In this document: in pieces, positions 1-6,311 of the stretch
Position numbering within the stretch: position 1 is the stretch's first letter
How the letters are laid out: every line of letters starts with the position of its first letter
Source: Bacteroidales bacterium
GTDB lineage: Bacteria; Bacteroidota; Bacteroidia; Bacteroidales; VadinHA17
DNA length: 8,723 bases
Assembly: GCA_030692905.1 (NCBI GenBank)
Contig: JAUYBT010000156.1
Location: 1 to 8,723 of the forward strand
Reading direction: 5' to 3'
Program-made: the position numbers and the translations under genes
The notes under the pieces: model-generated
Database searches by the model: none
The model's input: the letters and a program-made list of their open reading frames with translations, nothing else
What the model was told of the DNA's origin: nothing

Positions 1-534
1 ATTGGGGAATCACAGTGTCCCCGCTGTTCGGGAAAAGATAAGGCGGAACTATTTGCAGGTGAGGTTACTACAATCCGAAATCACCTGGCAATAAAAGGGC
101 GAAAACTATGGATATGGGGTGACCGGCTTATCGATGGCAAAACAACCGGTATGGGAGAGTGGGAGGCAAGCTATAACAATACTTACAGGGCTGTTGATAT
201 GATACCTAAAGATGTAATTATCTGCGACTGGCATTATGAACGTCCTGATCAGACCCCTGTATATTTTGCAATGAAGGGATTGAGTGTTGTTACATGCCCG
301 TGGCGCAATCCCGGAAATGCTGTTCTCCAGGCAAAGGATATGATAAGATTCCGGGATAATTCCACACCTGAAATGAAAGATCGTTTTATGGGCATGGTAC
401 AGACAGTCTGGTCGGGTGCAGGACAGTTTCTTGACAGCTTTTATGGCAGGAGACCGGAAGCTGTAGTGAACACACCGGTAAATTGCTTTAAGACATTATA
501 CGATGAAATTCAGAAAATGTCAGCCATAAAATAA
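1..534 (+). CDS. Glycoside hydrolase, probable family 20 (beta-N-acetylhexosaminidase-like), C-terminal fragment
   Basis: The frame is open from base 1 to a TAA at 532-534, giving 177 residues with no start in view, so the 5' part lies outside the window. The ATG at 151 is internal: conserved-looking sequence precedes it, including CPRC at fragment residues 6-9 and KLWIWGDRLID at 35-45. Further along are GEWEAS (52-57), a strand-like DVIICDWHYE (71-80), VVTCPWRNP (96-104) and QTVWSGAGQFLD (134-145). This pattern of Trp/Asp-rich strand ends resembles the last strands of a GH20 TIM barrel as seen in Bacteroidota family 20 glycosylhydrolases. The catalytic Asp-Glu pair of that family would be upstream and cannot be checked. 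The likely role is release of N-acetylhexosamine or a related sugar from glycans in the periplasm or at the surface. The GH20 assignment rests on recalled resemblance, so another TIM-barrel glycosidase is possible. The gene converges with the ChaN gene, 72 bp away. Confidence 0.62.
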   Translation: MGESQCPRCSGKDKAELFAGEVTTIRNHLAIKGRKLWIWGDRLIDGKTTGMGEWEASYNNTYRAVDMIPKDVIICDWHYERPDQTPVYFAMKGLSVVTCPWRNPGNAVLQAKDMIRFRDNSTPEMKDRFMGMVQTVWSGAGQFLDSFYGRRPEAVVNTPVNCFKTLYDEIQKMSAIK

Positions 535-606
535 AATACTCTTCACAGAAACCCAAATTTTCATTCTTCCCTGGGTCGTGCGTCCTGTGCCCTGAAACCA
601 AATTAT

Positions 607-1488
607 CTACTTGTAAGTTTTTGTCATTGAGGATGGTATAACTATCACAAAATCAGCCTGTTCCTTGTTTTCATCATCCATTTTATCTATATCATCCTGA
701 AGGACTGTGGTGATAGTTGCAACTTTGATTAAAGGATTATATTTTTTCAGATACCAGATAATTCCCATATGCCTGTCGGAATGATAACTGCCATTGTAAT
801 GGATAGCCATCTGACCCTTCTGCAGATTATTTATGATCGACTTTGCCATTGTAGCATCTTTTATAGCCTGGGCTTTGGGCAGATTCTCACTTACCTTGTT
901 CTCCATTGTCCCTCCGATTGAACTGCCCATTGATAGCATTTCTTTATAGCAGGCCAATTCAGGGTCATATTCAATAGGGAGAGGAGCAATGTATTTTAGT
1001 GCTTCGGATGAAAGCTTCTGAAGCGCCTCAAATCCTCCCGATGCAACAGCAGAAGCATATCGACGTGGGATATTTGAGGCCACAAATTTTAATCCGTTCT
1101 GTTTGGCAAAATTAAGAAGAGGTTTATAATCTGTTGCATAATTTTTCCATAAACGGACCTCACTCTCAAAGGATGATTCCTTTATTATTCCTGCAAAATA
1201 TTCATCAATAAGTAATTGGTTATCAGTCTCAAACATCTCAGCTGCAAGGATCAGACTTTTCCCTTTTCCGGCAAACAGCTCCTTTGTTATTTCAAGTTCA
1301 AGCCAATGGGCAACAGGATTATCGTGCAGCTCCCCGAAAAAGACAACATCAGCCTTAATTACCTCTTTAAGGATATCTTTATAATCAACATTTTTGCCTT
1401 CACCGGTAAATACTTTATAGGCAGGTTTATCCTGTGAATATGACTGTAATGACAGTGCAAGAATAAATAGTAGCGCGGATAACTTCAT
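607..1488 (-). CDS. ChaN-family (haem-binding uptake, Tiki superfamily) secreted protein
   Basis: The 293-residue product has a Sec signal peptide: a Lys at position 2, a hydrophobic stretch at about 4-14, and probable cleavage near SYSQ (16-19). The mature part carries the ChaN/DUF399 pattern: GELHDN (52-57) with H61 and E64, EMF (84-86), NIPRRYA (139-145), a DATMA block (211-215) and GSYHSDRHMG (233-242). In the Tiki superfamily the GxxH and Glu residues form the active or metal site. Campylobacter ChaN is an iron-regulated haem-binding lipoprotein. Here no Cys lies near the end of the signal peptide (the only Cys is C180), so the protein is probably soluble in the periplasm or exported rather than lipid-anchored. 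Haem or iron uptake is inferred from the family; a protease-like Tiki activity is the alternative. The start is the only ATG before the signal peptide, and the upstream bases are AT-rich without a Shine-Dalgarno. It lies 134 bp downstream of the DUF5916 gene, with a terminator-like palindrome between them. Confidence 0.85.
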   Translation of the reverse strand: MKLSALLFILALSLQSYSQDKPAYKVFTGEGKNVDYKDILKEVIKADVVFFGELHDNPVAHWLELEITKELFAGKGKSLILAAEMFETDNQLLIDEYFAGIIKESSFESEVRLWKNYATDYKPLLNFAKQNGLKFVASNIPRRYASAVASGGFEALQKLSSEALKYIAPLPIEYDPELACYKEMLSMGSSIGGTMENKVSENLPKAQAIKDATMAKSIINNLQKGQMAIHYNGSYHSDRHMGIIWYLKKYNPLIKVATITTVLQDDIDKMDDENKEQADFVIVIPSSMTKTYK

Positions 1489-1571
1489 ATTAATTGATTT
1501 ATTTGTAATTGTTTAATTAAGACCTCAAAGAAAGAAACAATAATCTAAACCTCAAAGTTCATATAGACCAC

Positions 1572-1606
1572 AAAAAAGTAGGGACATGCCATGGCATGTC
1601 CCTACT
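1572..1606 (-). terminator. Probable rho-independent terminator of the CBM9/DUF5916 gene
   Basis: Read on the minus strand, the hairpin arm AGTAGGGACATGC, a CATG tetraloop and the complementary arm are followed directly by a run of six T (1577 down to 1572). The stem is 13 bp without mismatch. It begins 17 nt after the DUF5916 stop codon and ends 83 nt before the ChaN start, which is the right place to end the upstream transcript. The perfect symmetry and length are unusual for a simple terminator, so it may be an inserted palindromic repeat used as one. Confidence 0.6.
1577..1606. repeat. Perfect 30-bp palindrome (extragenic palindromic element)
   Basis: The 30 bases equal their own reverse complement: two 15-bp arms meet at CCATGG with no spacer. 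The flanking bases 1576 and 1607 do not pair. AAGTAGGG at 1576-1583 recurs inverted as CCCTACTT at 1621-1628, beside the DUF5916 stop codon. The heptamer TAGACCA occurs at 1564-1570 and again at 1629-1635, so the palindrome and its right neighbour are bracketed by a direct repeat. Short palindromes of this general form are scattered between genes in many bacteria. Whether this one is a member of a family in this genome cannot be told from one copy. Confidence 0.85.
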
Positions 1607-1622
1607 CGGTCTGGCAGAAGCC

Positions 1623-4271
1623 CTACTTTAGACCAAACCGATAACTGAACTTAATAAGAAAAACATTATGAGGTTTATTATCGCCTGTATCAAAGAGATC
1701 GCCCAGATCATTGAAAAGGTCAAGATTTCCGGAACCGTTTGAACTGCTCCTCGTCTGGCTCCAGACCAGGTAAACTGATGACCCCGGGTTGTATTCCCAC
1801 CTTACAACCAGGTTAGAAAGAAACTCCTGTACATTAAAATCTCTCTTATCGAAACTGTAGTCAGTTGTTCCGTCAATATTTTCATCAACATTATATTGAT
1901 TCCCATCAAGGCTGATCTGTCTTTGGGAATATGTCCAGAAACGATCATTGTATCTATCTGCCATCGGCTCAAATATGAATTTATGATCATAGTACTTTCC
2001 GGTTGCAACAAATGGTTGTCCCCAGTACTGGAAAGTAAGATTCGGGCTCAGGTTCAGATTTACCCTAAAAGATGTGCTAATGGTTTTCCTGTCGATGCTG
2101 GAAAAAATGTACTTATCCTTGCCATTATGCTCTATTTGGGATACATACTGAAGTTCGGAGAATGACTTGCTGAAACCCGGACTGACGATAAACACGAGAT
2201 AATTGGTCGGTTTATATGTTATATCAATTCCGGTATTCAGGTTTCTTGAGTCTTTTTCATTACCTCTTGATCCATTTACATAAACATCAAAGACCAGTTT
2301 TTTACGATTATCTGTTGAGAAGCCGATACGTGCATTAGTACTTCCGGGTAATTTCATCATCGGGCCGCCGCGAAGCATCCCGGTGGAAAGTGATGAGCTG
2401 CTTATGTTTCCTCCGGTCCATACATTCCAATAATTTTTCAGCCCCATGTTTGCATTCCATTCGAATCCTTCGCCGACCCAGTCACCACCAAAATTATTGA
2501 CGGCATAAAAATCTGCATTGATATTATACCTCTTGTAAATCCATTTTGGTTCCCATTGGTTGTATCCTGCCCAAAGGACAGATAAAATCTGATCTGCCTC
2601 ACGGATGTAGCCAAGGTCATTTGTTTCAAAACCGGGTGTTTTCCATATTGTTGCACTCAGGAAATTCCAGTGTCCGTTTAGTTTCATTATCTGCATCCTT
2701 CCACCCGATCCGGTAAGAGAGGTACGGCTTGTATCCAGAACAGTATAGTCGTTATCAGGTCGCTGGAAGAAGTGTGCAGAAGATCTCTGTGTATTTTCCA
2801 ATGCTTTTTTTGTTCCCTCTACAACACTAAAAGCTGCATTCAGGTTAAACATCCAGTTTTTCTCTTTGAAGTATTGCGTAAAATCAGCTCCTCCCGTATA
2901 GGCTGTCTTATGCATAAAGTCACTCAGATTAGCGTCAAGATCTCTGTTTGTGCTGGTAAAAATCCCACCAATGATAGTATTGCCGGCGTTAATGTCTTTC
3001 TGCACACGGCCGACAAGGTAATTTGTAAGTGGCTCAACTGTCTCGTATTTTCTTCCGCCAAGAGTATCAATTTCAGCCTTTTCTTCAGCAGTCATAGCTT
3101 CGACGAAACCTAGTGAAAGTCCGTTTTTAGTCTTTCCGGTAAGTTTGGCTGCTCCCAGTATAGTTGTGTTGGTTGGAATATCAGCACTCCATCCGTCTTT
3201 AAGGTCGGGATATCCATGTGGCTGGCGACCTATCCTTCGGGAGTAGAATAGATTATCGTTCCCAACACCCCCATCACCAATGCCCAGGCCAAAGTTTGTG
3301 ATATTGTTACCTTCAATAAAAAAGGGACGCTTTTCGCTGAAGAAAGTTTCGTACGCCGATAGGTTTACTTCCGAAGGGTCTGCCTCCACCTGCCCGAAGT
3401 CGGGATTAATTGTCAGGTCCATTGTCATATTATTTGTGATACCTATCTTGGCGTCTATACCACCATTTAATCCTGACAACTTACCCTTTGCCATGAATGG
3501 ATTTTCAGGCACTGCCTTAAAGGTTTCAGCCTTTGCAACTCCATAGGGGGTTACATCAAAGATTTTTCTGGGTTTTATTTGTTCGAGTCCTGACAATTCG
3601 CCAAAAAGGTGAACTATGCCGGGAGCATCTTTTGGAATATGTTGCCAGAAACTTGTTTCATTCTTGCGGTACAAAACTCTTGCTACCTCCAGACCCCAGG
3701 TATCTCCGGAATTTTTTTCAAATCTGACCTGACTGAACGGAATCTTCATCTCAGCGACCCATCCTTCATCATTAATAGAAGTTTTCACCCACCAGTTTGG
3801 ATCCCATGATGAATCCTCATTTTGTCCGTCGTTTGTGAACATCTGGTCATACTTGACACCGCTTGAGCTTATACCAAAGAGAAAACCTGTTCGCAGGTCA
3901 TGGAAACTGTCGAGGATTATACCAACAAGGTCACCATCGGGATTGTCACGTCTGGTTAATCGGTTTACAATACTGTCGGGACTTGTGTCAAAGGCCTTGA
4001 AAGCGGCATAAATATTATCATCGTCGAAGAGAATTTTGAATTCGGTTCTTTGAGATGGGTTTTTCCCGTTATATGGCTCAAATTGAGTAAAATCATCAAT
4101 CCACTCACCAGTTTGCCACACCTCCTCATCGAGAATTCCGTTAATGACAGGAGCAGTGGATATCCGGGTTGCCTTATATTGTTTCTTGTCAGGTGTCTGT
4201 CCAAAAATACATGGCAGAAACAAAAAAATCATCAGACCGGAAATAAAAAATATTCTCATGTTAGGTTTCAT
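1623..4271 (-). CDS. CBM9-like / DUF5916 outer-membrane beta-barrel protein
   Basis: This 882-residue product has a signal peptide (hydrophobic core about 7-23, probable cleavage near CIFGQ, 21-25). C21 has no proper lipobox, so lipidation is unlikely. Residues about 35-215 resemble a family 9 carbohydrate-binding module: PVINGILDEEVW (41-52), FDDDNIYAAFKAFD (82-95) and WVAEMKIPFSQVRF (171-184). From about 238 onward it matches DUF5916, with the hallmark stretch NPDFGQVEADPSEVNL (289-304) followed by FFSEKRPFFIEG (310-321). The rest alternates aromatic and polar residues in strand-sized blocks and ends LIKFSYRFGLK, typical of an outer-membrane barrel. The substrate is unknown; binding or import of glycans or hydrolysis products is inferred from the CBM9-like part. 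M1 was chosen, but M5 (ATG at 4257-4259) gives an equally good signal peptide. Upstream lies repeat copy 1, and downstream a terminator-like palindrome. The last codon or two and the TAG may derive from that palindromic element. Confidence 0.85.
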   Translation of the reverse strand: MKPNMRIFFISGLMIFLFLPCIFGQTPDKKQYKATRISTAPVINGILDEEVWQTGEWIDDFTQFEPYNGKNPSQRTEFKILFDDDNIYAAFKAFDTSPDSIVNRLTRRDNPDGDLVGIILDSFHDLRTGFLFGISSSGVKYDQMFTNDGQNEDSSWDPNWWVKTSINDEGWVAEMKIPFSQVRFEKNSGDTWGLEVARVLYRKNETSFWQHIPKDAPGIVHLFGELSGLEQIKPRKIFDVTPYGVAKAETFKAVPENPFMAKGKLSGLNGGIDAKIGITNNMTMDLTINPDFGQVEADPSEVNLSAYETFFSEKRPFFIEGNNITNFGLGIGDGGVGNDNLFYSRRIGRQPHGYPDLKDGWSADIPTNTTILGAAKLTGKTKNGLSLGFVEAMTAEEKAEIDTLGGRKYETVEPLTNYLVGRVQKDINAGNTIIGGIFTSTNRDLDANLSDFMHKTAYTGGADFTQYFKEKNWMFNLNAAFSVVEGTKKALENTQRSSAHFFQRPDNDYTVLDTSRTSLTGSGGRMQIMKLNGHWNFLSATIWKTPGFETNDLGYIREADQILSVLWAGYNQWEPKWIYKRYNINADFYAVNNFGGDWVGEGFEWNANMGLKNYWNVWTGGNISSSSLSTGMLRGGPMMKLPGSTNARIGFSTDNRKKLVFDVYVNGSRGNEKDSRNLNTGIDITYKPTNYLVFIVSPGFSKSFSELQYVSQIEHNGKDKYIFSSIDRKTISTSFRVNLNLSPNLTFQYWGQPFVATGKYYDHKFIFEPMADRYNDRFWTYSQRQISLDGNQYNVDENIDGTTDYSFDKRDFNVQEFLSNLVVRWEYNPGSSVYLVWSQTRSSSNGSGNLDLFNDLGDLFDTGDNKPHNVFLIKFSYRFGLK

Positions 4272-4350
4272 TTTTAAATGTTTTCTGAATAAGGACGAAT
4301 AAGAAAGGAACTTGATGCAAAAAGGCGTTTATTTTTTTAATAAGTTTTTG

Positions 4351-4502
4351 CCTCTCCCTAAATCCCTCCCTTTTTCAATCCACCTCACCCCAACCCCTCT
4401 CCCAGGGGAGAGGGGCTAAGACAAAGAATATCATTCAATTACCCCCTTCTCTTTCAGGAGAAGGGGGTAAGGGGGATGAGGTAAAAAAGCCAAGGGAAGG
4501 GG
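4351..4502. repeat. Nested inverted repeat, copy 1 (extended form)
   Basis: The core, 4377-4482, holds two hairpins inside an outer inverted repeat. Hairpin 1 is a 10-bp stem, CCCTCTCCC-type, pairing 4394-4403 with 4406-4415. Hairpin 2 is an 11-bp stem pairing 4441-4451 with 4458-4468 around a TTTCAG loop. The outer arms are ACCTCA (4382-4387) and TGAGGT (4477-4482). Pyrimidine-rich sequence at 4351-4376 and purine-rich sequence at 4483-4502 continue the imperfect symmetry outward. The first 26 bases of the core (4377-4402) are identical to 6197-6222 in copy 2. It lies 3' of the ProXp-ala gene and 5' of the DUF5916 gene, and fills much of the 294-bp gap between them. It may fold in RNA and act as a terminator. 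No open reading frame in it is convincing. Confidence 0.8.
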
Positions 4503-4565
4503 TCATTAATTACCAAATTTACAAGAGGATTATAAAAGGGAAGACACTTACTAAGGACAAATACC

Positions 4566-5060
4566 CTATTCGTAGAGCCTGATAAATTCAAAGGTATTAC
4601 CGGTATATTCCAGAAATTTAAGGAAATCGGATTTTGAAACAACCAGTGATGCAGTGTTAATATTGGGGTGAAATGCGAGGCGGTCGGATTCGTTCAGTTT
4701 TTCATCAATAAAAAGATGAACATGCTTTTCACTGTCATTAATAAGTCCGAAAGGCGATACAGATCCGGGCTCGACACCAAGATACTTCTTAAGACGCTGG
4801 TCAGAAGCAAAAGTAAGCTTTCCCTGCTTTAACCGTTTCTCAAGGTCCTTTATATTAAGTTGTCTCAGGTGTTCGAGAAGAACGAGATAGTGACTGTCTC
4901 CTTTATGATTGCGAAAGAAAATGTTCTTGCACCTCCCTGAATTGTAGTCTTTCCAATGGATCTTAGCATCTTCAATTGTAGCCAGGGGTGGATGCTCGTG
5001 ATATTCAAATTGAATGGCCAGTCTTTCGAAAAGCTCGTAAAGTTCTTTTTGTCCCCTCAT
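4566..5060 (-). CDS. Free-standing Ala-tRNA(Pro) deacylase, ProXp-ala/PrdX type (YbaK/ProRS-associated domain)
   Basis: The 164-residue cytoplasmic product is a single YbaK-like editing domain, the full length expected for stand-alone ProXp-ala. Seen in it are CKNIFFRN (44-51), including K45, where the family has its essential lysine; HYLVLLE (57-63); TFASDQRLKKYLGV (83-96); GSVSPFGLIND (99-109); and FHPNINTASLVVS (130-142), with the conserved His and Asn. The family hydrolyses alanine wrongly attached to tRNA(Pro) by prolyl-tRNA synthetase. This fits a genome whose ProRS lacks its own insertion editing domain, which cannot be checked here. The ATG at 5058-5060 is the first in frame, without a Shine-Dalgarno. 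The gene starts 33 bp after the rnhA stop, so it is probably co-transcribed with marC and rnhA. Repeat copy 1 follows it and may end the transcript. A ProXp-x or other INS-superfamily specificity is the main alternative. Confidence 0.85.
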   Translation of the reverse strand: MRGQKELYELFERLAIQFEYHEHPPLATIEDAKIHWKDYNSGRCKNIFFRNHKGDSHYLVLLEHLRQLNIKDLEKRLKQGKLTFASDQRLKKYLGVEPGSVSPFGLINDSEKHVHLFIDEKLNESDRLAFHPNINTASLVVSKSDFLKFLEYTGNTFEFIRLYE

Positions 5061-5093
5061 CGGTAAAACATATTTTTTGAGTAATCCTGAATT

Positions 5094-5573
5094 TCAAAGT
5101 AATATATTGCTCTCTTCTACAGGAGAATAACCGGTATCTTCAAGGAGTTCGCTCCTTGAATAAGCACCTACTGCCAGCCGGTCGCATATTTCATTTTCAG
5201 TATTATTGGTGTGTCCTTTTATCCAGACAAACCTGACTTTGTGTTTCCTGTATATTTTAAGAAATCTGATCCAGAGGTCAGGGTTTTGTTTCTTTTTAAA
5301 AGCTTTTGATTCCCATCGGAATACCCACCCTTTTTCGACGGAATCTGCTACATATTTTGAGTCTGTATAAACTACTACTCTGCTGCCTGGTATTTTCAGA
5401 GCCTCCAGGCCCGCAATGACAGCCATGAGTTCCATCCTGTTATTAGTTGTAAGCCTGAAACCCTCCGATTTTTCAAGCCGGTGCTTCCCCGAAATAAGAA
5501 CTACACCATATCCTCCCGGGCCGGGATTTCCACTTGAAGCTCCATCGGTATATATTGTGATTTCACTTGGCAT
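5094..5573 (-). CDS. rnhA: Ribonuclease HI
   Basis: The 159-residue product, close to the 155 of the E. coli enzyme, cleaves the RNA strand of RNA-DNA hybrids (R-loops, primer remnants) in the cytoplasm with Mg2+. The whole active site is present: D10 in IYTDGASSGNPGPGGYG, E48 in NNRMELMAV, D71 in VYTDSKYV, H121 in WIKGHTNN and D131 in CDRLAV. A basic segment at about 82-96 (GWVFRWESKAFKKKQ) matches the substrate-binding basic protrusion. There is no N-terminal hybrid-binding domain, so it is the short, canonical form. The start is fixed by homology, since the first strand begins at residue 4. The ATG lies inside the end of marC: ATGCCAAGTGA contains both the rnhA start and the marC TGA, an 11-nt overlap. 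This suggests coupled translation and one transcript. Confidence 0.95.
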   Translation of the reverse strand: MPSEITIYTDGASSGNPGPGGYGVVLISGKHRLEKSEGFRLTTNNRMELMAVIAGLEALKIPGSRVVVYTDSKYVADSVEKGWVFRWESKAFKKKQNPDLWIRFLKIYRKHKVRFVWIKGHTNNTENEICDRLAVGAYSRSELLEDTGYSPVEESNILL

Positions 5574-6147
5574 GAGGCAGGACTATACCGGTGTTGGTGA
5601 GAAAGAGTTTTATTGCAATTGACAAAAGAATAATTCCAAACACTTTCTTGAGGATTTGCAATCCGGCAACACCAAGGATCCTCTCGAAGAAAGAAGTAAG
5701 TCTGAGTACAAAATACACAATTATCATATTGAGGATTAGAGCAATAAGAATGTTAATTGTTTGATATTCAGCCTTTAATGAAAGGATGGTTGTTATTGCA
5801 CCTGCACCTGCGATAAGAGGGAAAGCAATAGGCACAATTGATCCTCCAATAGAAGCATCGTGTTTAAAAAGTTCAATTCCAAGAACCATCTCCATCCCGA
5901 TAAGAAAGATTATGAAGGAACCGGCTATTGCAAAAGAGGATACATCAATACCAAATACACTGAGTAAGGGACTGCCGATGAATAAAAACGCTATGAATAT
6001 TCCAAAGGCAACAAAAGAGGTTTTTCCTGGTTCAATATCGCCCGTTTTGGCTTTGATATCAAGGATTATCGGGATAGAACCAGGGATATCAATGATAGCA
6101 AATAAAACCATGAATGAAGCAAAAATCTGGATTAAACTCAAATGCAT
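5563..6147 (-). CDS. MarC/SNAT (UPF0056) family inner-membrane protein
   Basis: The 194-residue product is almost wholly hydrophobic, with about six membrane segments near 6-29, 45-67, 70-92, 103-122, 130-151 and 164-186. Family marks are IIDIPGSIPI (18-27, the usual D-P-x-G-x-x-P-type turn) and IAFPLIAGAGAITT (107-120), near-identical repeats of a glycine/proline turn in the two halves. The length is normal for the family (about 200). The substrate is unknown: an archaeal member (SNAT) was reported to carry small neutral amino acids, and E. coli MarC, despite its name, was shown not to give multiple antibiotic resistance. It is probably the first gene of marC-rnhA-proX. No TAnnTTTG element was found in the 50 bp upstream, and repeat copy 2 separates it from the S46 gene. 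The 3' end overlaps rnhA by 11 nt. Confidence 0.88.
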   Translation of the reverse strand: MHLSLIQIFASFMVLFAIIDIPGSIPIILDIKAKTGDIEPGKTSFVAFGIFIAFLFIGSPLLSVFGIDVSSFAIAGSFIIFLIGMEMVLGIELFKHDASIGGSIVPIAFPLIAGAGAITTILSLKAEYQTINILIALILNMIIVYFVLRLTSFFERILGVAGLQILKKVFGIILLSIAIKLFLTNTGIVLPHAK

Positions 6148-6196
6148 AAATCTAAATTTGGTGCTAAGATAATCACAAAAAAGCTAATTTCCCTGA

Positions 6197-6303
6197 AATC
6201 CACCTCACCCCAACCCCTCTCCAAATGGAGAGGGGTTATCTTACTGACTATCTTTGTATTACTCTCCTTCTCCTTAAGGAGAAGGAGTTGGAGGATGAGG
6301 TTT
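6197..6303. repeat. Nested inverted repeat, copy 2
   Basis: Its architecture is the same as copy 1, in the same orientation. Hairpin 1 is an 11-bp stem (6212-6222 with 6227-6237, loop AAAT). Hairpin 2 is a perfect 24-bp palindrome at 6264-6287 centred on TTAA, with arms CTCCTTCTCC. The outer arms are ACCTCA (6202-6207) and TGAGGT (6296-6301). The two internal hairpins and outer stem would give a cloverleaf-like fold in single-stranded DNA or RNA. Identity with copy 1 is complete over the first 26 bases, then patchy, with hairpin 2 diverged by paired changes. It begins 9 bp after the S46 stop codon and may serve as that gene's terminator, though it lacks a clear T run. Confidence 0.8.
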
Positions 6304-6311
6304 ATATTATT

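Noticed and set aside
151..534. ATG at 151 as the true start of a small 127-residue protein
   Set aside because: The same frame is open back to base 1 and encodes conserved-looking sequence, so this is an internal Met of a longer truncated gene.
535..606. Possible bidirectional terminator between the convergent glycoside hydrolase and ChaN genes
   Set aside because: Only a 5-bp ACCCA/TGGGT pairing with a long loop is present, with no adjacent T run of note.
1500..1575. Candidate TTTG / TAnnTTTG promoter for the ChaN gene
   Set aside because: TTTG-like words occur, but none is preceded by TA at the right distance, so a promoter could not be supported from sequence alone.
1896..3809. Several plus-strand frames of 60-113 codons and a minus-strand frame at 2438-2656
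   Set aside because: All lie inside the DUF5916 gene in other frames. Their translations look like random low-complexity shadows without family motifs.
5058..5075. ATG at 5068-5070, just upstream of the ProXp-ala start
   Set aside because: It is out of frame and meets a TGA after four codons. The in-frame ATG at 5058-5060 gives the normal family length.
5786..6172. Plus-strand open frame of 128 codons opposite marC
   Set aside because: It is antisense to an intact six-segment membrane protein gene. The Ile/Pro/Lys-rich translation is what an antisense hydrophobic gene produces.
4377..6303. The two similar repeats read as part of a CRISPR array
   Set aside because: There are only two copies, about 1.8 kb apart, with genes between them and no regular spacers or cas genes. 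They are dispersed palindromic repeats.
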